Shown: positions 1-11,500 of the stretch, one piece after another
Position numbering within the stretch: the stretch's first letter is position 1
Layout of the letters: each line of letters starts with the position of its first letter
Assembly: GCA_965230665.1 (NCBI GenBank)
Contig: CBDDLM010000004.1
Span: 2,604,001-2,668,000 of the forward strand
Length of the DNA stretch: 64,000 bases
Source: JAGNRR01 sp965230665
GTDB taxonomy: Bacteria; Bacteroidota; Bacteroidia; Chitinophagales; Chitinophagaceae
Direction of reading: 5' to 3'
Position numbers and translations under genes: made by a program
The notes under the pieces: generated by a model
Databases searched by the model: none
Seen by the model: the letters and a program-made list of their open reading frames with translations, nothing else
What the model was told of the DNA's origin: nothing

Positions 1-2
1 TT

Positions 3-2790
3 GATACCAACGTAAGTTGTAATGGATTGAATAATGGTAGTATTCAAGTTAGTGGTACGGGTAGTTCTGCACTGACCTATACGTTAAATCCTGGTTCTGT
101 GACCAATACTTCTGGCTACTTTAATAATCTAGCTCCAAATACGTATACCATTACGTTAAGTGATGCAAGCAACTGTACGGTGAGTACAACGGTTACGATC
201 TCCGAACCGCCTATTTTAAACATTGATTCATTGACAAGTATATTGCCAAGCTGTGTACCCGGAGGTGATGGAGGCATAATAGTACATGCTAGTGGTGGTA
301 CTATGCCGTATCAATACAATGTGGGTGGACCGAATCAGTCAAGTAATTCATTTAGTAATTTATCTGCGGCTTATTATTTAGTAACTGTTGTTGATACTAA
401 TGGATGTACTGATACGATGTCCATTATATTAACGACTCCTGCCGCGCCAGTAATCACGAGCACCATTGATACCAACGTAAGTTGTAATGGTTTGAATAAT
501 GGTAGTATTCAAATTGCAGGTACTGGAAGTACCGCTTTGACGTATACGTTGCATCCTAGTTCTGTGACCAATACTTCGGGTTACTTTAATAATCTAGCTC
601 CAAATACATATACGATCACATTAAGTGATGCAAGCAATTGTACGGTGAGTACAACAGTTACGATCACCGAGCCACCTGTTTTAAACATTGATTCACTAAC
701 ACATACTTTACCGACTTGTATTCCGGGTAATGATGGTAGTATAGTTGTTCATGCTAGTGGAGGCACGACTCCATACTTATATAATGTAGGTGGCTCAAAT
801 CAGTCGAGTAATAGTTTTAGTGGTCTGGCAAGTAATATTTATTTGGTAACAGTTACAGATTCTAATGCTTGTATGGATACCATGAGTATTGACCTCAGTG
901 CACCACCAGCTCCAGTAATAACTAGTTTAGTTGATACGAATGTGGGTTGTAACGGCTTAAACAATGGCTCTTTGCAAGTGAGTGGAACGGGTAGTTCTTC
1001 TTTGACTTATACGTTAAGCCCTGGTAACATTTCAAATACAACGGGCTACTTTAATAATCTATCACCAAATACGTATACGGTTACATTGAGCGATGCGAGT
1101 AACTGTACAATAAGTACTACGGTCACAATAACGCAACCTCCAATTCTAAATATTGATTCGCTAACAAGTATATTACCAAGCTGTGTACCAGGAGGAGATG
1201 GAAGCATAATAGTACACGCCAGTGGCGGTACTATGTCGTATCAATACAATATAGGTGGTCCTAATCAGTCAAGTAATTTATTTAATAATTTATCAGCCAC
1301 TTCTTATCTGATTACCTTAATCGATATAAATGGCTGTACGGATACGATGTCCATTATACTAACAACACCAGTAGCGCCAGTAATTACGAGTACGGTTGAT
1401 ACCAATGTGAATTGTAATGGAGCCAATGATGGGAGTATTCAAATTCTAGGTACTGGATCTAGCGCGATCAACTATACACTTAACCCGGGAAATGTTTCAA
1501 ATGCTACGGGTTACTTTAATAATTTAGCTCCGAATACGTATACGATTACATTGAGCGATGCCACTAATTGTACAGTGAGTACGACCATTACAATCACAGA
1601 ACCACCAGTTCTAAATATTGATTCCATCACAAGTACAGCCCCTACTTGTATTCCAGGTGGAGATGGAAGTATTGTCGTGCACGCCAGTGGTGGAACAAGT
1701 CCGTATCAATACAATTTAGGTGGACCAAATCAATTGAACAATGTATTCATAAATTTAGCCGCTAATGCATATGTAGTGACCGTTGTAGATTCTAATAGCT
1801 GTACAGATACTATGAGCATTACCTTGTCTCCACCGCCCCCGCCAGTAGTGACTAGTTTAGTTGATACGAATGTGAGTTGTAATGGCCTGAACAATGGCTC
1901 TTTGCAAGTGAGTGGAACAGGTAGTTCTTCTTTGACTTATACGTTAAGCCCTGGTAACATTTCAAATACAACGGGCTACTTTAATAATCTATCACCGAAT
2001 ACGTATACGATTACATTGAGCGATGCGAGTAACTGTACAACAACTACAACCGTTACAATTAGTCAGCCTGCTTTATTGAATATCGACAGTGTTGTTCGAT
2101 CTATCCCAAGTTGTACACCTGGGGGAGATGGTAGTATAATTGTTCATGTAAGTGGAGGGACCTTGCCATATTTATATAGCATTGGAGGGCCAAGTCAAGT
2201 GAGCAATACATTTAATAATTTAGCATCAAACAGTTACCTGATAACCGTAACTGATTCAAATAACTGTATTGATACTACACTAGTTGATCTCAATACACCT
2301 TCGGGGCCCATTGTTACATCTGTATTAGATACTAATGTTAGTTGTAATGGATTTAATAATGGTTCAATTCAGGTGAATGGATCTGCTGTTAGTGCAATTA
2401 CATATACTCTTAATCCAGGGAATGTTTCAAATGGAACAGGTTATTTTAATAATCTGGTACCCAATACCTATACGATTACTTTGAGTGATGTAAATAATTG
2501 CACGGTAAGTACCACTGTAAATATTACCGAACCTTTACCATTGAGCTGGAACCCTGATACGCTTACTCATGTTAGTTGTAATGGCTTGACGAATGGTCGT
2601 ATCCATATTACTGCGAATGGTGGAACTAATCCTTTGACCTATACATTGCAACCAACTAGTGTAACGAATAATACAGGTGTCTTTACGAATCTTGGTCCGA
2701 ATATCTATACGGTGATTGTGAGCGATGCGAATGCCTGTACTATTAGTACTGCACTTGCCATTACGGAACCTTCACCATTAGTAATTGACT
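3..2790 (+). repeat. 465-bp super-repeat array inside the SprB-like gene
   Basis: Equivalent codons for D-T-N start at 3, 468, 933, 1398, 1863 and 2328, which is an exact period of 465 bases (155 residues) for five units. Each unit is a pair of different SprB modules: an A module (SCNG.NNGS, then GYFNNL, then NTYTITLSDA) and a B module (SC.PGGDGSI.VHASGG, then Y.YN.GG.NQ.SN). From about 2328 the array continues with one A module, then gives way to more diverged modules without a fixed period. Confidence 0.9.
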
Positions 2791-5700
2791 CTTTGTCTAT
2801 TACTCATGAAACTTGTATACCAGGAACCGACGGCGCTATTTTAGTACACGCTAGTGGAGGAACCACTACGTATCAATACAATATTGGAGGAGGGAATCAG
2901 GCCAGTAATAGTTTTATGAACCTTATCGGAGGCTCCTATACCGTTACTGTTACAGATGCAAACAATTGCTCGGTAACATCTTTGGCTATTATTTCTACAG
3001 CTAATGCTCCTGTAATAGATAGTATTTCAGTTACAGATGCTAGTTGTAATCCAGGTTGCGATGCTACCGCTATTATTCATGCTTCACAAGGAACAAGTAG
3101 TGCGATTACCTACAGTATAAATGGATCGATTTATCAAAATACCAATAGTTTTACGAATCTCTGTGCAAATAGTTACACAGCTTATTTGCAAGATGTGAAT
3201 GGCTGTACAGATACCGCTACCTTTGTAATTAGTACAGCAAGTTCGCCGGTAATAGACAGTATACAATTGACGAATACGCTCTGTTTTGGCGACAGTAATG
3301 CCACGGCTTTGATTTTGGCAAGTGGAGGAAGTGGAACACTTACGTATAGTTTAACACCGACCAACCAGGTTAATACAAACGGATCGTTTACTGGATTATA
3401 TGCGAGTAATTACCTAATCTCTGTGGTTGACACAAATGGTTGTCAAGTAGATTCGAATTTTACAATTATCGATGCGCCTAGCTTACAATATACAAATGTG
3501 GCAGTCAATGATGCATTGTGTTTTAATGATTCAAGCGGTATCATAACAGTTACCACTTCTGGTGGCACAGGTATCATTACCTATACGATATCGCCTAACC
3601 CAAGTGCTAATACCATAGGTGTCTTTAATAACTTACTTGGAAATACATTATATACCATAGTTGCTACCGATGCCAATCTTTGTTCTGTTAGCACGACCGC
3701 TTTTGTTGGAGAGCCAAGCGCTGTTGGGGATAGTAATTTGCAGGTGGGTCATGTTACCTGTGCGGGTGCCAATGATGGTCACTTTAGTTTACTCGGTACG
3801 GGAGGTACACCAGGTTATGCTTATTCGGTACAGCCGGGGAACTTAAGCAATACTACTGGAGCATTCACTGGTTTGGCAGGAAATACATATACTGTCACTA
3901 TCACAGATGCCAATAATTGTACGCATACTACGATCGTCGTTGTTGATGAGCCAAGTGCTGTAACTATTGATAGCACGAGTATTACAAACGTCAGTTGCTT
4001 TGGCCTATCCGATGGTAATCTGTTCGTAAGAGCTACCGGTGGAGTAGGTGGCTTTAATTATAATTTGCAGCCAAATAATATAACCAACGCAACGGGGCTT
4101 TTCGCAAACCTAACAGCCAATACGTATACTATAACGGCAACTGATGCAAACGGTTGTTCTGTATCGACTAGTCTTATTGTAAGAGAACCTTTACCTCTTG
4201 TTATTGATTCTTTGGGTATCACTAATGTTAGTTGTGCCGGTTTAAGTAATGGAGTGATTACTGTATTTAGTTCTGGAGGTAATGGTGGTAACACGTATTT
4301 GTTAAATCCAGGTGCTATCTCCAATTCGACTGGAATATTTACAGGCCTTGCGGCTAATACGTATACCGTACAAGTAACCGATAGTTTGGGTTGTAATGTT
4401 TCAGCCGTGGATTCAGTTTTAGAACCGCTGCCGATAACAGCTACTTATGTAACAGATTCAGTAAGTTGTAATGGAGGAAGCGATGGTCAGGTACAGGTGA
4501 CCGTTGCTGGAGGTGTACCACCTTATACTACAACACTATTGCCTCCGAATGTTACGAATACAACTGGTCTGTTTACTGGCTTAACAGCAGGTACCTATTC
4601 CGTCAATATATTAGATAGTAATGGTTGCCCGTTGACAATTAGCAACATTGAAATTGAACAACCCGTCCCGATTGAATATGGCCCAATTAGTACGGTGGAT
4701 ATAACGTGTTTCGGTGACAGTACTGGAGAAATTGCAATTAGTGCAACCGGAGGGGTCGGTAATATTTCATTCACGATTAGTCCTAATATTGGGGTACAAA
4801 GTCCTGCGGGTAATTTTACTGGCTTAATAGCAACTACTTATGTTATAACTGCTACAGATGCTAATAATTGTACACTAACTACTAGTGTAACGATTAATCA
4901 AAATCCAGAAATTAGAATCATATCTTATAACTATGCTGAACCACGTTGTCACGGAGATCGTGATGCTAGAATGAGTTTTACAGCAATTGGTGGAGTAGGG
5001 CAATTATTGTATTCCTTTAATGGTGCTCCTTACAATAGTGATACTTCATATGTCGGTTTAAGTGCTGGAGCTTATACTTTACGAGTTCAAGATAGATTGG
5101 GTTGTGTTCTGGATACGGCATTGGTTGTTACAGAACCCGACCCTGTAGGAGTAGGGAGCTATGCTATAACCCCAACCTCTTGTGACGGTTCGGAAGATGG
5201 AAAAATAGTAGTGACTGCAACAGGTGGTCGGCCTTTCTATACTTATTATAGACGTCCAGGTATTTCATTTAATAGAAATGGTCTTTTCCCAGAATTAAAG
5301 CCAGGGGTTTATCGAATTACTATCGTAGATAGTTCAGGTTGTAAATATGATACGAGTTTTAATGTATTCGGAAGTCCGAATCCACTACAAACACAAATTA
5401 CAAAAACAGATTTACCTTGTAAAGGTTATGGAAATGAGGGAAGTGCTAGAGTCGATGTAAGTGGTGGGACACCTCCTTATACTTATTTATGGAGTTCCAC
5501 ACCTGCTTCCATCCAGCCTGAAGTAAGGAAGCTACGGTTTGGTTTTTACTTTGTAGAGGTTGTAGATGCAGAAGGCTGTAAAATAGTGGATACGACCTAT
5601 ATTAACCCTGGAGAATGTTGTACAGAACTATTCTTGCCAAATGCCTTTAGCCCGAATGGTGATGGCCAAAATGATGAATTCCGTATTATTGGTACGGCTG

Positions 5701-5900
5701 GTGTACAGTTAATTCAGTTTGAGATTTTTAACCGTTGGGGACAGAAAGTTTGGCAAACCTATAATTACACCGATTCATGGGATGGTACATTAAAAGGAGA
5801 AGCTCAACCAATATCCGATTACTATTATGTATTCAGATATAGATGCACAACCGATGGAAAAGAGTACATCAAAAAAGGAAATGTGACCTTGATTAGATAG
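3..5900 (+). CDS. SprB-like giant adhesin with type B T9SS sorting domain, 5' end cut by window
   Basis: This is the 3' part of a very large surface protein; the frame is open to the left edge (codons from base 3 match the repeat consensus), so the true start lies upstream. At least 1965 residues are present. Nearly all of it consists of SprB-type repeats of about 75-80 residues (SCNG..DG...V.A.GGT.PY.Y...F.NL..G.Y.VTV.D..GC). The C terminus has the gliding-motility-associated type B sorting domain: CC..LFLPNAFSPNGDG, then FNRWGQKVW, DSWDGT, YYYVFRY and a final KGNVTLIR. Known for the family: export by T9SS and display on the cell surface, as for the gliding adhesin SprB. Whether this cell glides is not shown. 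No gene lies directly downstream on this strand, and the only PorP/SprF gene in the window is about 14 kb away. Confidence 0.9.
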   Translation, partial: DTNVSCNGLNNGSIQVSGTGSSALTYTLNPGSVTNTSGYFNNLAPNTYTITLSDASNCTVSTTVTISEPPILNIDSLTSILPSCVPGGDGGIIVHASGGTMPYQYNVGGPNQSSNSFSNLSAAYYLVTVVDTNGCTDTMSIILTTPAAPVITSTIDTNVSCNGLNNGSIQIAGTGSTALTYTLHPSSVTNTSGYFNNLAPNTYTITLSDASNCTVSTTVTITEPPVLNIDSLTHTLPTCIPGNDGSIVVHASGGTTPYLYNVGGSNQSSNSFSGLASNIYLVTVTDSNACMDTMSIDLSAPPAPVITSLVDTNVGCNGLNNGSLQVSGTGSSSLTYTLSPGNISNTTGYFNNLSPNTYTVTLSDASNCTISTTVTITQPPILNIDSLTSILPSCVPGGDGSIIVHASGGTMSYQYNIGGPNQSSNLFNNLSATSYLITLIDINGCTDTMSIILTTPVAPVITSTVDTNVNCNGANDGSIQILGTGSSAINYTLNPGNVSNATGYFNNLAPNTYTITLSDATNCTVSTTITITEPPVLNIDSITSTAPTCIPGGDGSIVVHASGGTSPYQYNLGGPNQLNNVFINLAANAYVVTVVDSNSCTDTMSITLSPPPPPVVTSLVDTNVSCNGLNNGSLQVSGTGSSSLTYTLSPGNISNTTGYFNNLSPNTYTITLSDASNCTTTTTVTISQPALLNIDSVVRSIPSCTPGGDGSIIVHVSGGTLPYLYSIGGPSQVSNTFNNLASNSYLITVTDSNNCIDTTLVDLNTPSGPIVTSVLDTNVSCNGFNNGSIQVNGSAVSAITYTLNPGNVSNGTGYFNNLVPNTYTITLSDVNNCTVSTTVNITEPLPLSWNPDTLTHVSCNGLTNGRIHITANGGTNPLTYTLQPTSVTNNTGVFTNLGPNIYTVIVSDANACTISTALAITEPSPLVIDSLSITHETCIPGTDGAILVHASGGTTTYQYNIGGGNQASNSFMNLIGGSYTVTVTDANNCSVTSLAIISTANAPVIDSISVTDASCNPGCDATAIIHASQGTSSAITYSINGSIYQNTNSFTNLCANSYTAYLQDVNGCTDTATFVISTASSPVIDSIQLTNTLCFGDSNATALILASGGSGTLTYSLTPTNQVNTNGSFTGLYASNYLISVVDTNGCQVDSNFTIIDAPSLQYTNVAVNDALCFNDSSGIITVTTSGGTGIITYTISPNPSANTIGVFNNLLGNTLYTIVATDANLCSVSTTAFVGEPSAVGDSNLQVGHVTCAGANDGHFSLLGTGGTPGYAYSVQPGNLSNTTGAFTGLAGNTYTVTITDANNCTHTTIVVVDEPSAVTIDSTSITNVSCFGLSDGNLFVRATGGVGGFNYNLQPNNITNATGLFANLTANTYTITATDANGCSVSTSLIVREPLPLVIDSLGITNVSCAGLSNGVITVFSSGGNGGNTYLLNPGAISNSTGIFTGLAANTYTVQVTDSLGCNVSAVDSVLEPLPITATYVTDSVSCNGGSDGQVQVTVAGGVPPYTTTLLPPNVTNTTGLFTGLTAGTYSVNILDSNGCPLTISNIEIEQPVPIEYGPISTVDITCFGDSTGEIAISATGGVGNISFTISPNIGVQSPAGNFTGLIATTYVITATDANNCTLTTSVTINQNPEIRIISYNYAEPRCHGDRDARMSFTAIGGVGQLLYSFNGAPYNSDTSYVGLSAGAYTLRVQDRLGCVLDTALVVTEPDPVGVGSYAITPTSCDGSEDGKIVVTATGGRPFYTYYRRPGISFNRNGLFPELKPGVYRITIVDSSGCKYDTSFNVFGSPNPLQTQITKTDLPCKGYGNEGSARVDVSGGTPPYTYLWSSTPASIQPEVRKLRFGFYFVEVVDAEGCKIVDTTYINPGECCTELFLPNAFSPNGDGQNDEFRIIGTAGVQLIQFEIFNRWGQKVWQTYNYTDSWDGTLKGEAQPISDYYYVFRYRCTTDGKEYIKKGNVTLIR

Positions 5901-6331
5901 GAGCTGTATTCGATTGTTTACCATTCCGACAACAGGACTGATTGTTAAGAGGGTTTAATAAGGTTTAATAAGGTTTAATCTTTTCTAGTAAAAGTATCGA
6001 CTATGAGAAAGAGGACAAGGTTGTTATTCAGCATTGTAAATATTTGAAAAACACGGTTGAACTAAACCATTATTTTATAAGGGTAGATAAGTTCAGCTTA
6101 AAGCTTCATGAAATTTGAACCTGCAGTAGAAGTGATTTTTATAAGTCAAAAAGATCAATTACTAGTAAGATGAAAAATGTGGTTCAATTTTTCTGTTCGT
6201 TAGTCGAAAAAGAAAAGATTGCTTGGATAAAAAACTCCTATTTTCAATCTGATTTAAACGGTAAAAAACTTACAACCCTATTTTTCAAAATCCTGAATTT
6301 AGTAGAACTTATGTATATACAGTGCACACTA
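5901..6331. other. Intergenic region between convergent genes
   Basis: 431 bases between the ends of two convergent genes. It holds a short tandem repeat of the 10-mer GGTTTAATAA (about 2.7 copies, near 5952-5980). No convincing terminator hairpin with a T-run was found. The 78-codon reading frame at 6170-6406 has no recognisable features, overlaps the 3' end of the minus-strand gene and was not accepted. Confidence 0.6.
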
Positions 6332-8044
6332 TTATTGCAAGATAACCTTCTTTACGCGCACTGCTCCCTTATTCCAAACCTTCACTACATATACCTGCGG
6401 ATTTAGTTCGTTAAATGGAATATTTAACTGGTCCTTTCTATCGTACAGCTGTTTATGAATGAGCTGTCCGTTTAAATTATAAACTTCTATTGTGGCATCA
6501 ACGGAATTGAGTTGTGAAAAATCAACATAAATACTTTTACCCAAAGCATGAATGCTTATATCAAGTAATTCTTTGTTTCTACTTATAACAGACGATATAA
6601 TACTTGGATCATTATATTTAGCAAAGAAGCCACCATTGGATGTCGAAGTATACTTGGTTGCCGAAGTTGTCGAAGGGTCAAAATCTACAGTATCATTAAA
6701 AAATCCGCAAACCCAAAAGTCACCACTACCTATATTACGAATAACATTAATGTCTTCATGTCCCGTTCCTCCTAGGGTCATTCCTCTTTTCAAATTAGTC
6801 GTATTATCAAACTGCATTACAGCTAAATCTTTACCACCATTACTAATGAATACGCCTCCAGTATTCCCTGGGTCAAAATCTACCGTGTCACGAATGTATC
6901 CTGCCATTAATAAATTTAGGTTTGGACTAATACTTATATCATTAACGCTATAAAAATTATTTCCTTCGAACGCTTTAGCGCTCGCAAAATTTCCCGCGTT
7001 ACTATAATGCGCAAGCCATACATCAAAGACATTGGTAGAGTACAGCATAGCAGTACCAGTTCCCATATCAGCATCCATACTATCTGGCATAGTGCCTCCA
7101 ACGTAAAAGTCGCCGTTAGGATTAACGTCGAGCGCACGACAACCTCCATTAAAACTACCTCCAAAAAGAAAAGCACCTGTGCTGTTGTATTTCGCAACAA
7201 AGCCATCAATACCACCTTGGTCACTAACGAGGTAAGTGGCCAGTGATGGATCTAAATCAACATTACCATGGAAATAACCCGCTATATAAAAGTTATTACT
7301 AGCATCGGTTCGGACCTTATAAGCAATACACTCTAGTGTAGCTCCCTGAGAAGCTAAATGATGTACGAACAACAAACTACCGGATGGGTCATACTTCGCA
7401 ACAAAAATATCACCGTTGTTGCTGTTTGATGTTTTATTGCTTACACCAGTACTAGGGTCAAAATCGACTGTATTTTCAAAATCGCCGGCTATAAACATAT
7501 TATCATTATCATCTATCGTGAGATCCTCTATAACAACAGGATTTGTAGAATCAACCAGAGTAAATGCTGTGAGGTAGTTACCACTATTATCATACTTGGC
7601 TAGGTAATAATCCGATTTATATATTGAACTAGAAGCTTGATAGGCAGTCAAATTCTGGACACCAGCCCCAGGGTCTATATCAACAGTGTTCCTGAATTCT
7701 GCCGCCACCCATATATTACCACTTTTACTTAATCCAATTTTATTTCCATATAAGCCCGGCAGCTGTTTTACAAATACCAGAGTACCATTGTTGTCATACT
7801 TAGCCAAAAAAGTACGATAAGTTGTATCAGCTATTAAGGCTGTTGTTCCAGCGCCCAAGTCAAAATCTACTGTATCGCTAAAGGTACCAACGATATAACA
7901 GTTTCCGCTGGCATCTATTTCCATATCTTTTACCGAAGCTTTTTCAAAGGTGTTTACCCATTTTAAATCAAAGGTTGCTGTTTGAGCGTTTAGTTGAAAA
8001 GTAATCAATATAAATAGGAGGAAAGTGAAAATATTCTTCATCAT
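6332..8044 (-). CDS. Secreted beta-propeller-like protein with type A T9SS sorting domain
   Basis: 570 residues. A Sec signal peptide (MMKNIFTFLLFILITFQLNAQ) is followed by about seven copies of an SBBP-like repeat, each with a VDFDPG.G-type turn (variants VDIDPGAG, VDLDPS, MDADMGTG) and a FVAKYD..G strand; this pattern usually forms a beta-propeller. The last 75 or so residues have the layout of a type A T9SS sorting domain (IEVYNLNGQLIHKQ, then YVVKVWNKG, then a basic tail VRVKKVILQ), but the usual YPNP motif at its start is replaced by ISIHALGK. The function of such proteins is unknown; secretion to the surface or medium is inferred. Related cargo genes start at 16751 and 31094. ATG at 8044 is followed directly by a second ATG. 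Confidence 0.85.
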   Translation of the reverse strand: MMKNIFTFLLFILITFQLNAQTATFDLKWVNTFEKASVKDMEIDASGNCYIVGTFSDTVDFDLGAGTTALIADTTYRTFLAKYDNNGTLVFVKQLPGLYGNKIGLSKSGNIWVAAEFRNTVDIDPGAGVQNLTAYQASSSIYKSDYYLAKYDNSGNYLTAFTLVDSTNPVVIEDLTIDDNDNMFIAGDFENTVDFDPSTGVSNKTSNSNNGDIFVAKYDPSGSLLFVHHLASQGATLECIAYKVRTDASNNFYIAGYFHGNVDLDPSLATYLVSDQGGIDGFVAKYNSTGAFLFGGSFNGGCRALDVNPNGDFYVGGTMPDSMDADMGTGTAMLYSTNVFDVWLAHYSNAGNFASAKAFEGNNFYSVNDISISPNLNLLMAGYIRDTVDFDPGNTGGVFISNGGKDLAVMQFDNTTNLKRGMTLGGTGHEDINVIRNIGSGDFWVCGFFNDTVDFDPSTTSATKYTSTSNGGFFAKYNDPSIISSVISRNKELLDISIHALGKSIYVDFSQLNSVDATIEVYNLNGQLIHKQLYDRKDQLNIPFNELNPQVYVVKVWNKGAVRVKKVILQ

Positions 8045-8581
8045 GACTGATTTTGGTTAGCTAATTTATCAAAAAAATCAAAGGTAGTTAAATATATCTG
8101 TCGCTTAAAAAGAAGATTTTTACAAATTATGCTGTTGGTCTAAGGCAGTTATAAGACGGAATATCAACCTACTACAACCTAATTTAGAAAAGGGATTCAT
8201 AACTTTTTTTAGAGCTAAGGATAATAACTGAAAACAAATAAGGTTGAAAGAAAATGTTCAATCGTTTTGTTCATTGTGACATTGAAGGAATTGTTTATCT
8301 ATTAATAAATACGCTTGTCTATTAGGAAAACGGATATGATCGATGCCCAAGAATCTGAGCGAAAGTGAATTGGCAAAATAAGACACAGAAAATAATGTCT
8401 CGATCAATGGGGAATTTTAAATATACATTATTTATATGTATTACTAGTTCATTATATAATGATTTAAAAAGTTTTCTTTAGAAAAAAAAATATTGTAAGT
8501 TTACGCCCAACCATTTATTTAAGCTACCGAATTCAAGTTTTGGATGGTCGTAATTAAATAAAAAAATTAAAACCAATAACT
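8045..8581. other. AT-rich divergent intergenic region
   Basis: 537 bases between divergent genes, long enough to hold promoters for both. A TAAGTTTA sequence at 8496-8503 resembles the Bacteroidota -7 element (TAnnTTTG) for the gene at 8582 and would give a leader of roughly 75 bases, but no TTG sits at the expected distance. No reading frame or RNA gene was recognised. Confidence 0.4.
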
Positions 8582-11500
8582 ATGAAACGAATCAACCTAT
8601 TTCGGTTTGGTCTTATGATTGCCAGCCTATTATTTTTTAGTGTCACCTATGGTACTACTGTTCACAACATAACTCAAAATACGCATTTCAGTAGCATACA
8701 AGCTGCTATAAATGATCCGTCAACATTAGCCAATGATATTATTATTATAGATTCGGGAACCTATAATGAAAGGGTTATAATTGACAAACCCCTGACCCTA
8801 GAAGGTGTAGATAGTGCCCAAGTTATACTATCTGGTTCGGGTTTAGTTGGTAATGGTAACGGTATTACAATCAATAGTGGGGTTACGAATGTTACGATCA
8901 AAAAATTAACCGTCATGAATTATGCAGGGGCATCAGGTAATACGCATGCTGGTATCCGTGCAGTAGGGGGCAATAATAATTTGTTGATAGACCAAGTAAG
9001 AATACAGGATAATGTAGGCACAAGCACTGGGGGGAGTGGTTTTTATGCTAACGGGCCAGTCAATGGAGTTACTATTACGAATGTAACTTCAACAGGTCAT
9101 ATTTATGGAGCTCGCGGTATCGTTATCTGGAACGGCTTGAAAGAAAACATCAATATATCAAATAACCATGTGTATGGAAATAATTGTTGTGGAATAGAAT
9201 TACAAGATGGATCAGCTTCGGGTGTGACTATGAATAATAACTACGTGCATGATAATGGAGACAATGGCATGTCCGCTGTGGGATTAGAAGGGCCTGGTGT
9301 AAATGTCTTATCTGGTAATACCTTGTCAAATAATGGACGATTTGGAATCGAGATTAAAAATCCGAACGGATCTGGTTCGAGTAGTGGAGCTGGAAGTATT
9401 GTGATAAGCAATAATAGCGTTAGTAGAACAGCCCCTATCGTGGATGCTAGAGATATTGTTGGGATAGCTGTATTTCGTCGCAGTGTGCTAGCAGGAAATG
9501 TAGATGTTCCAACAGGTGTACAAGTAAATAACAATATTGTATCTGGTTATGTTCAAACTAGTACAAGTGATGGATTCGGAATTGTACTTGAAGGAGTGAA
9601 TCATACAGCTGTAGCAAATACTTTAATTGGAAATGATGTAGGTATCCAGCGGCAGGCTGGCCATCTTCCTTATCCAGGTGACGGTAATCAGAATAATTTG
9701 GCTGACCAATATTTCGGAAGAGGTAATGCTCCAATAAGTTGTGGTATTACGATTAGTGGCAGTACTTATACGACCAATGGTATTGATACAAGAGATGTGG
9801 GGAGTGCATCAGGAACAGGAATTGTGGTGAATACTAATACCGGTAAATCATATTGTTCTATTCAGGCAGCTATTGATGATCCTTTGACTTTAGCAGGACA
9901 AGTATTACAGGTATCGGCCGGAACATTTACTGAAGATGTCAATATTACAAAAGCAATTGATTTACGTGGTAGTAATTATGGCGTATCCTGTAATGGATCT
10001 CGAGGCTCAGAAAGTATTATTACAGCATCAACTACAACTTCAGGTAGTAAAGCGATAACGATTTCTTCAGATGGGGTGTCTATAGATGGATTTACGATTA
10101 CGAATCCAACAGGCTCCTTTGGTATTTATGCCAAAGGCAGAAGCAATACAACGATTACGAATAATATCATAAGTGATTTAGGTAATGCTACTTCTGGTTC
10201 AGGGGCAACGTATGGAGTCGCTATTGAAATGGGAGCAACGGCAAATATTTCCAATGTAAATATTTCAGATAACTGTGTGAGTAATCTTCGAGGAGGACAA
10301 AATACCTCTCTAACAGGAAGTGCGGCTAAGAGTAATAATGGTAGTGCAGTAGGTATCGGTTTTGGATTTTCTACAGCGAACTATGATATTTCCTCAGGAG
10401 TTATATCTGGAAATACGATAAGTAATATTACAGCAAATGCATTACCATTTTCCGATGGTGGTAAGGGAGCTTATGGAGTTCTTATCAATGTTGGGGCGAA
10501 TAGTGCACATAATGGTAAAGCTACTGGGGCACTCGTATCGAATAATGAGATTTCAGTTTTAAGTGGTCTTTGGTCTCATGGTATTGGATTAGAAGGCGAG
10601 ACCCCTGGAGCTCAGGTTTTGAATAATAAGGTAGATAATCTTTCAAGTACGAAGACACCTGTTGATGCACTTGGAGTATTGTTAGAAGACAATGCAGGAT
10701 CTGGAACAGTATCGATCCATGAGAATTCATTTACGAATTTGGCTTTTGGGATTGTCAACTTAATGATTCCTTCTGCAGATGCTACCTGTAACTGGTATGG
10801 TCCTAGTTTGCTTGATACCTCATTCGGTGCTTTATTAACTGTTCCATATCTTACGAATGGAACAGATGGGAATACGGCTATTGGTTTCCAACCTATTCCT
10901 GGTAGTTGTTCAGGTGGTACATCGGTTCATAATATTACTCAGAATACACATTTCAGTAGTATTCAATCTGCCATAGATGATGCATCAACTGTTGCTAATG
11001 ATATTATAGTAGTAGATGTTGGAACATTTACCGAGGATGTCAATATTACAAAAGCAATTGATTTACGTGGTAGTAATTATGGCGTATCCTGTAATGGATC
11101 TCGAGGCTCGGAAAGTATTATTACAGCATCAACTACAACTTCAGGTAGTAAAGCGATAACGATTTCTTCAGATGGGGTATCTGTAGATGGGTTTACGATT
11201 ACGAATCCAACAGGCTCCTTTGGTATTTATGCCAAAGGCAGAAGTAATACAACGATTACGAATAATATCATAAGTGATTTAGGTAATGCTACTTCTGGTT
11301 CAGGGGCAACGTATGGAGTCGCTATTGAAATGGGAGCTACGGCTAATATTTCCAATGTAAATATTTCAGATAACTGTGTGAGTAATCTTCGAGGAGGACA
11401 AAATACCTCTCTAACAGGGAGTGCAGCTAAGAGTAATAATGGTAGTGCAGTAGGTATCGGTTTTGGATTTTCTACAGCGAACTATGATATTTCCTCAGGA

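Noticed and set aside
3..2790. CRISPR-like regular spacing in the first 3 kb
   Set aside because: The period is 465 bases within an open reading frame of SprB modules; no short identical repeats with unique spacers.
4058..4324. Minus-strand reading frames antisense to the SprB-like gene
   Set aside because: They are shadows of a repetitive coding region and show no protein features of their own.
6170..6406. 78-codon plus-strand reading frame in the gap after the SprB-like gene
   Set aside because: It overlaps the 3' end of a secure minus-strand gene, has no family features and a composition like translated non-coding AT-rich DNA.
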